Shown piece by piece: positions 1 to 10,500 of a stretch of 64,000 nt of DNA. A model generated the notes under the pieces. The model did no database searches. It worked only from the letters and a program-made list of their open reading frames with translations, and was not told the DNA's origin. The stretch covers positions 1-64,000 of the forward strand of contig JAQBZB010000006.1 in the NCBI GenBank assembly GCA_027622275.1, read 5' to 3'. Source of the DNA: Planctomycetota bacterium. Its GTDB lineage: Bacteria > Planctomycetota > Planctomycetia > Pirellulales > Pirellulaceae. Both the position numbers and the translations under genes were made by a program. Numbering within the stretch: the stretch's first letter is position 1; each line of letters begins with the position of its first letter.

Positions 1-3000
1 CTCGTGAACGGAGCGGTCAGCGGCCCCGTGTCATCGGGGTCGGGCAGCGTCATCTTCGTCACCTGATTGAGCACGTTGTAGGTATAGCTGGTGGTGTTCC
101 CCGAGTCGTCCGCGACTCCCGTGCGGCGCCCTTGATTGTCATAGCTGAACGTCGTGTCTCGTCCCAGCGGATCGGTGATCTTGTCGAGTTTTCCCTGGTC
201 GTTGTAGGCGTAGGTCGTGATGGGCGATGTCTGGGAACCGGCCCCATCGGGATCGGGTTGCGTCATCTTCGTCACCCGTCGCAAGTTGTCGTATTCATAG
301 GCAGTCACGCCGTCCAATGCATCCGTCACGCTCGTCACCTTCCCCAGGTCGTTGTAAGCATATCCCGTTTCGGGACTCGTCTGCGCACCAGCACCATCGG
401 GATCAGGGGCCGTCACTTTGGTCACGCGGCCCTCGTCATCATATAGAAACGAGGTGACGCGTGACAACGGATCCGTGACGCTCGTGACTCTCCCAGCGTT
501 GTCATACGCGGAAGTCGTCACCGGCGCGGCCAGCGCCCCGCCCCAGTCGGGATCGGGCTCGGTCACCTTCGTCACCCGACTGCGACTGTCGTATTCGTAC
601 GTGGTCTTGCGCCGCAGCTGGTCGGAGACTTCGATCAGTCGTCCCATGTTGTCGTACGTGTTGAGCGTATAGGGACGGCCCTGTGGACCACTTCCATCCG
701 GATCGGGCAAGGTCGTTCGCTCGAGCAAGCCGCGGTCGTTTAACGTGTAACTGGTTTGGTAGCCGCTTTCGTCGGTCACGTGTGCCAGTCTCTCGTCCGC
801 ATTGTAGGCGTACTGCGTGGCGGGGCCGACGTCATCGGGTGGCAGCAGCCCTGACGGCACCTGCATGACCTGGATCACATTGCCGGAACTGTCGTACTTG
901 TAGCGAGTTTCGGTATCGAGCGGATCGATCAGTTTTGTCACTCGTCCCAAGTTGTCGTAGACATACTCGGTGATGACTTCGCCCAGAACTCCCGGTCCGT
1001 TTTGCTGAGTGCGCCGCCCGGCGTCGTCGTAGCTGTACCACAGACCACCAGAGCCCGTGAAGTCAACGTAGCCGATTTCCGTGACGTTCCCAGTTGCATC
1101 GTAGGTGTACGTCGTTTCGGGAGCGACGAGTGATCCGGCACCGTCGGGATCAGGTTGGGTGACCTTCGTGACCCAGCCCCGGCTGTTGTAGATGTTCGTC
1201 GTGTCATTGCCTAACGCGTCAGTAATCTTGGTCACTTGACCAACTGCATCGTATGCGTAGGAAGTGGTTGCACTCTCGCGATCCGTCGTGGCAGTGAGGC
1301 GATTCAGCGTGTCGTAAACAAACGTTGTTTCTTTCGCTCGTTCGTCGGTGATCTTCGTCCCGTTGTCAGCGGAATCGTAGGTGAACGAGACCGTCGTACT
1401 GTCCGGGTTCGTGATTGTGGTAAGTCGACCGGACGTGTCATAGGAGAACGATGTGTCTAGTGCCACAAGGGAACCAAGGCCATCCGGATCCGGCGTTGTC
1501 TCTTTCGTCACACGACCCGCCGTGTCGTAAGTGTAGGTCCACTCGAAGGCATCCCCATCGGTGAACTTGGTTTGATTTCCGCTCGTGTCGTACGTGTATT
1601 GTGTCACTCGGCTCAACTCGTCTGTCGCGCTTGCCACCTGGTTGAACGTGGTCGTGTAGGTCCAGGTCCGGCTGTAGCCGCGTGGACTCATGCGATAGAC
1701 GACGTTGCCGCTCGCGTCATGACCGAAGATCGTGATGGGGCTGGAGTAGGTCGTTTGAGCGCCATCCGGATCGGCTTCGATTACCTTCGATATCTGGCCA
1801 TGTTGGTTGCGTTCGATTTCCGTCTTGTATCCCAACGGGTTCGTCGCTTCCGTCAAGTTACCAAAGCGATCGGTGCGGAAGGTGTTCACCTTGCTGCGTT
1901 CATCGGTGACGCTGCCGGCGGGGTCCGCGGCCGTCAAGCTGTTGCCGGTCGTTCCCGTGGGAAGACCGACCGTTTGTAACGCTGTCAGTTGCCAGATGTT
2001 CGCGTCCGGATGCGTGATCTTCTTGAGCCGATCGTGCGACCCGTACTCGAACTGCGTGGCGTCATTCAGTGGATTGGTGACTTTGGTTAACTGGTGCGAC
2101 GTTGCATCGTACGTGAAGGTCGTCTCGGGCGCGGTCAGTGGTCCGGCTCCATCGGGGTCGGGCTGCGTGATCTTGGTCAGCCGGCCGCTTCCGTCGTAGG
2201 TCAAGGTGGCCGTGCGGCTGGCGAAGTCGCTGACCGATGTCAGTTGCCCGCTGGTGTACGTGAAAGTCGTATCACGCGAGAACGGATCGGTGATCTTGGT
2301 GAGCAGGCCGCTGGTGTACGTGTACGTCATCGTATTGCCGTTACGATCTTCGCGCGAGATGAGCAAACCGGTCGAGGAGAAGTGGGCCTCGATGCCAAGC
2401 TTATCCGTCAGCGTGAACGTGTTGTCGACGTTCTTCACCAAGGTTGAAAACGTGAGATCGCCTGCCGCCGCCTGGTATCCGCCGCTCCCCTCCTTTTCAA
2501 ACCACAAGGCATCGCCGCTGGACTGCACCCACAGCGCACCGCCCGTATCAACGACCAACGAATCCAACCCGGCGAGTTGCCAGCCGCGGCCAAACGCCTG
2601 CGCGCTGCCGCCGCGATTGACGACGTCTTGGCTGCCAGTGAAGGTCCGTGTGCTGGAACCCATCATCGAATTGGCCGTCAGATCGATTGCATAATCGTAA
2701 TGCCCCGTGGCCAGTGAACTCGCATCGGCCTGTAACGCAAACCGCAACGAATCTCCCGGCGACAAACCGGTCGTGCCATAGTTGTACGTTGTTCCGGCGG
2801 AACCGTTGAATGTCAGCAGGGCGTCGATGCTGTCGGGCGTCATGCTGCTGGAGAGCAACGACGTTTCGACAACGACGATCGGTTTGGGCAACGTGTTCGA
2901 TTGGTACACGAGCGCCAGCCCCGGCGTCAACGGCTGCGCCAGTTCAAGACCACCGATGAGCAAAGAACCGCCGCGCGCCGCCTCTTCAAGATTCGTCCGC

Positions 3001-3083
3001 GCGCCAAAGTCGCCACCCACGGCGATGGACACCGTCACGACATTGCTGTCGACCGCACCGTCATTGGCTTTGTACACGTAAAT
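1..3083 (-). pseudogene. RHS/YD-repeat protein fragment, 5'-truncated and frameshifted, continuing past the left window edge
   Basis: The reverse complement reads continuously as YD repeats (e.g. ...TTTYTYDATGNVTEIGY..., ...GRVTKVTQPDPDGAGSLVAPETTYTYD..., ...YEYDNLRRVTKMTQPDPDGAGS...). The frame is open from about 3083 to position 1. Immediately upstream it has an in-frame TGA, while the cadherin-like remnant FNSNGTFTYSPNPAFAGVDTFT sits in another frame. The ORF is absent from the track because it has no stop inside the window. Confidence 0.8.
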
Positions 3084-3610
3084 GTATCAACACCCGCGAA
3101 CGCCGGATTCGGCGAGTACGTAAACGTGCCGTTGGAATTGAACGTATTTTCGAAGAACATCCAAAATAGTTTTCGCGACTCACTCGTGCTGATTCTCGGG
3201 GATACGGCGAAATCAGCAGGGATAACTCGGACGGCGACGGCCAGATTCAAGATTTACATCAGAGCAGCTATTTCAAGGCAAATCCCCTTTCGCTCAGCTG
3301 AGCTTGTTGACTGATGATAAAATCAACGGCAATCGCGGTCGCGATCTTCAGCAAGTGGACTCCGTCGCCCCCATCGGCGCGTCGAAACGCAGCTTGCTAA
3401 TCTGCGTCGGTCACATCGACTTCCGCGCCAAATGGCAAGCGGACGCTGGCCGTTGGTGTGTCAAAATGATTGCACGCGGTGACGGTTCTGGGCCGCCAAC
3501 TTGGTCACCGTGAAAGCGCTCAGGTCGACAACTCCTGGCGCATCTAGCCTGCAGAATCCTCGCGTGCCGAAAATAAGACTCTTCTCGATGAACACCACCA
3601 CGAGGACCCT

Positions 3611-3738
3611 CGTTCCCAGGTTCCTGCCTGGGTACGCACTGTCTTGGAGGCTCTGCCTCGCGTGTGAGATCTTCGTCGCGAACCAATGGGCAGTCAGAGC
3701 CTGCAATTCGTTGGGTTACCAGGCGGAGTCTGGTAGCC
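3611..3738. repeat. Cluster of short palindromic intergenic repeats (REP-like)
   Basis: Three stem-loops close together: cgttcccaggttcctgcctgggtacg (3611-3636), gaggctctgcctc (~3648-3660) and gttaccaggcggagtctggtagcc (3715-3738), in a stretch without a convincing ORF. Confidence 0.55.
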
Positions 3739-3876
3739 AGATGGTGGCGTTCACCGAGAAGTGTCCGAAATACTTTTATTGCTCGCGAAGGAACCGCTGG
3801 CGAGCGTAACATATTCCGCTAGGGGAAGTGGCGGCGCAAACGGCCGCTCGAAGGATGCCCATACGCGGAGCCAAAT

Positions 3877-4497
3877 GTGGAGAAGCAATTGATGTTCGAC
3901 GCGGCCTGGAAGGTGCGCGCCACGGACGGCGACGAACAAGCGATGCGCGAGTTGGTCGATGCAGCATTGGAACCCTTGTTTCGCTTCTGTTTCTACCGGG
4001 TCGGGAGAAACCGGCATCTGTGCGAGGAAGTCGTCCAAGAGACGATCCTTCGTGCGATCGCCGAGTTGCCGAATTATCAGCCGGAGCGATCCGCGGACAA
4101 TGTCCTGCCGTGGCTGACGGGATTGGCGCGGAACGAGATCCGTCGGGCTCTGTCGCGCGAACCCGCGACAACCAGCCTGGAAACCATCTGGGCCAAAATG
4201 GACGAGGATCTGCGGACGATCTTCAGTCGGCTTGAATCCTCGCCATTGGCCGACGACGTCCTCGCGCGTGAGGAAACCCGCGAGATGGTCAACGCCACGA
4301 TGTCGCAGCTTCCGCAACACTATCGCGAGGCATTGGAAGCCAAATACGTTTCGCGGCAAAGCGTCCGTGACATCGCTACGCAGCGATCCACTTCGGAAAA
4401 GGCGGTCGAGTCGCTGCTGACACGAGCCCGACGTGCGTTCCGTGAAACATTTCTCGCCTTGGCGCGAAACCTTAACACCGAAGCGCTAAATCCATGA
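3877..4497 (+). CDS. RNA polymerase sigma factor, ECF/sigma-70 family
   Basis: 206-aa ORF with region 2-like (LCEEVVQETILRAIAELPNY) and region 4-like (MSQLPQHYREALEAKYVSRQSVRDIATQRSTSEKAVESLLTRARRAFRE) motifs. It sits directly upstream of a FecR-domain protein. Confidence 0.9.
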   Translation: MEKQLMFDAAWKVRATDGDEQAMRELVDAALEPLFRFCFYRVGRNRHLCEEVVQETILRAIAELPNYQPERSADNVLPWLTGLARNEIRRALSREPATTSLETIWAKMDEDLRTIFSRLESSPLADDVLAREETREMVNATMSQLPQHYREALEAKYVSRQSVRDIATQRSTSEKAVESLLTRARRAFRETFLALARNLNTEALNP

Positions 4498-4528
4498 GTT
4501 GTAGCACAGCAAACCGTGAGAGTTGGTC

Positions 4529-7500
4529 ATGAATAAACCCGAGCAAACGAATCAACCTTCTCCTCAAGAGAACGTGATCGGCGATCAAAATGTGGAACGA
4601 CTGTTAACCACGGCTTACCAGCCCGAAGCGCTCGACCCTGAGTTTGTGCGGCGGGTCCATGCACGTGCGGGCGAGGCGGCGAAGGAGGGTCGTCGTCGGA
4701 CGGCGACGTCTCCAGCGAGTTCTAACGATGCCTGGAGTAAGCCGCGTTTGTGGCTAGCCGCTGGGTGCATCTCGCTCGCGGTAGTTTTCGCTGCGGGATA
4801 CTTCGTCGCAAACAAAGGCCCCCGGAAAACCGACTACTATCCGGATGGCACACTTGTTTGGATCAATGGCCAGGCTTACGTACCAGCCGGGTCGGGCGCG
4901 CCGGATGGAGGCAATGATCCTGTCCTGAAACCGTTGCCGGTCACCACACATGCTGTCAGTCGAGAAGACAGTGAGCTGCTGCGGATCGGCGAGCAAGGGC
5001 TGACTCCGCGAAGGCGACCCGCCGAAACTCCGTCCGAGATTGTTTCCATCGGAGATTCGATCATCACGCGGCGCGGCGAGCGGCGGCGTGTCGAGTTGCC
5101 GGATAAGTCCATCTTGTATGTCAATGAAAGTGCTTCGCTCAGAATTGACGCAGCTCGGCGAATCACGGTCGAGACAGGTGAAGTCTTTGTGGAAGTCTCG
5201 CCTGCGGAAGCCAACGGCGGCAACAAGTTCGTCGTCCAGACTCCCGCGCGTGACGTGACGGCCGTGGGGACGAAGTTTGCAATCAACGTCAAGGCGGAAG
5301 GAACGGACGTCGCCGTCACGCAAGGCAAAGTGCAAGTCACCGGCATCCAGCAGATGCTGCTGGCTGGGCAACAGTTCCGCGCCGACGATATCTCGCCGCT
5401 TCCCCGCACATCCCACGTTCTGGATTGGACACGCGAGTTGATGACAGCCGCCGAATCGCCTTTGGTACCGGCGAGTGAATATGGCGGTGGAGCACTCGTG
5501 GCCATCGATCCTCACGGGCAACAGACGAAGCTCTCGCTCCGCAAATACCACGTTGATGTCCACATCGAAGACGGTTCGGCGCGGACGACGATCGATCAGA
5601 CTTATTTCAATCACCAGTCCGGCCGTCTGGAAGGGACGTTCTACTTCCCGCTCCCGCCCGACGCATCGATTTCGCGGCTGGCGATGTACGTGAACGGCCG
5701 GCTGATGGAAGGCGGCATGGCCGAGCGAGAGCATGCTCGCAACGTATTCGAGACGATCAAGTACCGGTCGCTCGATCCCGCGCTGTTGGAATGGGTTGAT
5801 GGCAGTACGTTCAAGATGCGCGTGTTTCCACTGGAAGGCCGGCAGGAGAAACGAATCATCCTCAGCTACACGCAACGTCTGGATAACAACTATGGCAGTA
5901 CGCAATATCGCTTTCCGGTCGGCCACAACATGGACGTTGTCCGCGACTGGTCGGTCAAGCTGCACGTCGCTCAAGGCGCGGTGCTGCGGTGGGAATGCAC
6001 GTCGCACGATCTGATTGCAGATACGCAGGAAGGCCACCTGACGTTGACGGCCTCGGACCACAATGCAAAGCCCGATCGGGATATTGTAGTCGGCTTGTTC
6101 GACGAAGGAGAACGCGGAGATCCGCTGAGTGAGCGCTCACGATTCTCGACCGTCGAACATGATGGCTCGCATTATTTGATGTTGCGGTTTCGTCCGGAGC
6201 TGGAAACCGCCAAGCAGCGCGAACGCCGCGATTGGGTGTTCTTGCTCGAAGCCGATGGCAGCCGCGACCCGCTGCTGGCGCGGGCGCAAGTCGACATCGT
6301 CAAAACGCTGCTGCAAAACGCCGAGCACGACGATACGTTTTCGATCGTCACGGCCGGGACACGGGTTCACGCCTTCGCCGCAAGTCAACAACCGGCAACG
6401 CCCGACAACATCGCCGCGGCGGTCGCGTTCCTGGACAAGATGCATTTGGTTGGTGCGTTGAACTTGGAGCAAGCGATCGCAGCCGCCGGCAACTATATGC
6501 AGGCCGCCGATCGCCCCGTGTTGGTTCACGTCGGTGCTGGCATTCCGATCTTGGGAGAACTAGAGATCGGCAAGTTGGTTGAAATGCTGTCGAAGGATGC
6601 GCCTTACGTCGGCGTCGGAGTGGGTAAACGCTGGAATCGGCAGTTCATGAGAGCGGCGGCCAGTCGCACCGGCGGCTACTTTACGCAAATCAATCCGGAC
6701 GAATCGATCAATTGGCGGGCCTTCGAACTTGTCTCGTCGCTGAACACACCGCGTCTCTCGGATATCCGCGTCGTAGCAGATGACGGGCAGGTCGATTTCC
6801 TGGTGATGAAGGACTGGGTGTCGCATGGCGAGGAGATCTGTGCGGTCGCGCGTTTGCAACTGGGACAGACTGGCGTCGAGTCGGTGACGGTTTCGGGTTC
6901 CGTCGGTGGACAACCGTATCAGCGGACGATTTCTGCCGGGAAAGTGGAGGAGCGTGCCGAATACTTGCCGCGCATGTGGGCCAAACTGGCGATCGACGAA
7001 ATGGTCGCGCGCGATGCCGAGCAGAACAAGTCGCGGATTATCGAACTCAGCAAATCGATGTACGTCATGTCGCCGTTCACATCGCTACTGGTGCTGGAGA
7101 ACGATGAGATGTACGAGCAATACAACGTCGATCGCGGCCGCAAGGACCATTGGGCGTTGTACCCTTGTCCGGACAAGATCGAAGTCGTGCATGAGCCGCT
7201 GCACGGGCCGCCGCCCGCGGTAACTTCCGAACCAAGCGGCGAGCCGGCGAAGCCTTCGCTGGAGCAAGTTCTGCAAACACTTTTGGTGCGGACCTCCGAT
7301 TTCGGCTACGGCACCTTGGCGACCGTCAACCGGCTGCCGACGTTCTCGTTCACGACCGTCTCGACAACGGTGAGTGTACCGGATGGTGGTACGGTTCTGC
7401 TCGGCGGAATCAGACGGCTGCAGGAAGCTCGATCCGAACGGGGCATTCCGATGCTGAGCAACGTGCCGTACGTAAATCGTCTCTTCAAGAATGGCCGATA

Positions 7501-10500
7501 TGACGGAACCGCGAACACGCTGATGCTGATGGTTACACCGCGCATCATCATCCAGGAGGAAGAAGAAGAGCGTCTGGGGATCGAAATCGTCGACGACTCG
7601 AACGGGCGAGTTTTTCGTAATCCCCGTTACGGTAATGGTGATGCCGCGCTGGCGGATTTCGATTCGTTGATCGAGTTGATCACCAACACCATCGCGCCAG
7701 AGACATGGGACGATGTGGGCGGCCCCGGTGTTAGCGACCCATTCCCGACGAACCTCAGCTTGGTGATCAGCCAGACGCAGCAAGTCCACGACCAGACGAT
7801 CCGCGGTTACGACCGTCTACGGAGCCGCGTCTATCCCGTGGGTGACCTTGTCATTCCCATCACACAGGCACACTCGAGCGGCTTCGGCACGGTGCTGCTC
7901 ACGGACGGCGTGGACGCGGAACTACCGATCTTGTATCCCGACGCTCAAATTTGGCAAGAGTTGACTCGCCGTCGCAAGCAATACGCGTCGGTTGACCTGG
8001 CGGGAAAACTCGGGATGTCCGAGGAACGGATCTTGGCCGAGCTTGATAAGAAAACGGAGTTCAAATTCCGGGAGCGACCGCTGAAAGATGTGATCGAGGA
8101 CATTGCGAATCGCCACAACCTACCGATTGTCATCAACAGCGCAGCGATCGAGGACTACGGCATCGCGCTCGATACACCGATCACGTTCAAGACGCAGGGC
8201 CGCAAGCTGAAGTCGGCTTTGAGCCGAATGCTCGACGAACTCGACTTGACCTACTTCATCGCGGACGACGTGCTACAGATCACGACACCGGTGGACAGCC
8301 AGCTCGTTTCACGTTTGTACTGGTCGGACGAGATGCTCTTGCTAGTTCGGCGCGACGGTTCGGCCGGTCAAGTTGACGTCGGCCACGACGCGCCGGCGCG
8401 GTTGCCGATCTTGGACGACCCACGCCTTGTTGACCGTTGGGCCGAGATTCTGACCCAGCGGCTGTCGCAAGGCGCGGAGCAGCCGAGCTTGCTGTACCTC
8501 CGACCGCAATCATTTGGCAATCGCCGGACATTTCGGCATCTCGTCAGCTTCGCTCCCGCGATCACGACGACCAAGGCCGACGCTTTGGCCGTGCTCGAGG
8601 AAGAAGCGGAACTGAAGAACCCGCCCAAGATCGGCACGGTTGACGAGCGGGCGCGCGAGTTGATCGAGGCGGGGCGCGGTCGAGGCTGGCAGTTGGTCAC
8701 GCTGCGCGACCAGGGAAATCGTGTTGTCCTCGAACTAGCGATCGACGGACAGGGACGTTTCCGGTTCGACCATCGAACCGAGCACGGGCTAGGCGAAACG
8801 GCAGTCTGCGATGGCGAGACGCTACGGCATCTGTACCCAGAGTTAGGGCTCGGCACGACGCGGCGGATGAGCCGCTTTCATCGAGCGGACTTGGCGCGGC
8901 TGGTCCCCTGGCTGCTGCCGCCGGTCGACGACTTGGCGATGGGTGCCGATTTGCGATTAGTCGGTCCGAGCACGGTCGCCATTGCCCCTCACAGATTCGA
9001 CGAGGCAAAGGACAGCGAAGGCCAACCGCAGACCTACGTTCGTCTGCACCTTGTGTTCGCCGCCGACGGACGCCTCGCGGAACGGCGCGTGGTCGAGATG
9101 CCTTCCGGCAAGACGATCCTGCGAGTTGCTTATGCGGCCGATGGGACTGTCCGCTGGTTCGATGGCGACGACCAGCAACAGGGCGAGTTTCAGATCGCGG
9201 TCGAGAAGACTTCCGCGCCGGACCTTAAACCGGCCGTCGACGAACTCGTACTTCTGCCAATGCCCGTGCGCGAACGCGCGCACGTTTACGAGATCGCGAA
9301 GCAGGCGGCACTGAATTCGGCAACATCGTCCGAGAAGACCGATGCGTTGCAGGCGATTGCGAACCGTGATCGGACACAAGCGGACGATCCGGCTGACTGG
9401 AACGAAGAAGATGCCTTGCGGTTGCTCGCCGCGAGCCATTGGCAAGATTCCTCGGAATTGCAGGACGTGATCGGACGCCGGTTCTTTGCCCGAGGCGACC
9501 GACGGCTGGGGTTCTACACATTGCTGCTTTCCAGCGGCGAGCGTTGGAAGATTGATCAGCGTGTTCAACTTGGTGACGGCACCACCACGCGAATGGAGCC
9601 CTTGGCCGACCACCCCAATTCACCGCTGGCTCGCTACATCGATAGCCAAATGCGAAACGCAAAACTCGACGCGCGAGAAAGTGGCAGTCCGGGCGAGGAA
9701 CCGCAACACGACTTCATCACGCAACTCGCGGAATACGAAAGTTTGTGTACACGCTGGAGCCTCGCGAACGACCCGCCGGGCAACGCAGAAGTCCGCCGCC
9801 AAGAGTTAGACGAACTGTTCGGCTTTATCCAACGCTGCGACAGCACGACGTTTGCCTTCACGTTGCTGCGGCGTCTGCAACGACGTTACGAAGACTCGCA
9901 ACCTCACGGCCGGATCGCGGAAGCGCTGATTGCGCTGGAGAAGCACGGCACGATCAGCTATGTCGTTAAGTACGAACTCGCTCGCTCGTTGGCCTCTGCC
10001 GGTGACAAGGAACAGGCGCGGAATCTGTTCGTTCAACTTCATCGCGAAGTTCTCGACGAAGGGATTCTGCCGCCGATTGACGAAACGTTTCGTGCTGCGT
10101 TTCGTAATTCGGTTCCGGATCGCGACGATCCGTTTGCAGATCCGTTTGGATCGGACGAAAGCGCAGCCCAAGTGTTCACTGGCCTGATGCGCGGAGCCTG
10201 TGCTCGGCTCATCGAACGCAAGCAACGCCCGCTGGCGATCGGTTTGGCCTGGCAATGCCGGCAGCTGGATGCCGCGGAATTGGGAGACACGCTGATCGAT
10301 CGGGTACTGACCGGCGTGCCGGATGACGAGCAGCTGGGCACAACGCTGGCGGCCCTGGAATACCTGCTGCGAACCGGCAAACATGATCGTGCCGACGCAC
10401 TGCTCAAACCGCTTCTGTCGCGTCAGCCGTACTCGGAATCGTCGGCGCTCTGGCGGCTGGCTGCCGGTGTTGCCGGCGATGGCGGGCGATTGGCCCGAGC

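Noticed and set aside
4754-6061. 435-aa minus-strand ORF
   Set aside because: Fully antisense to the FecR/VIT region of the giant protein, with no recognisable motif.
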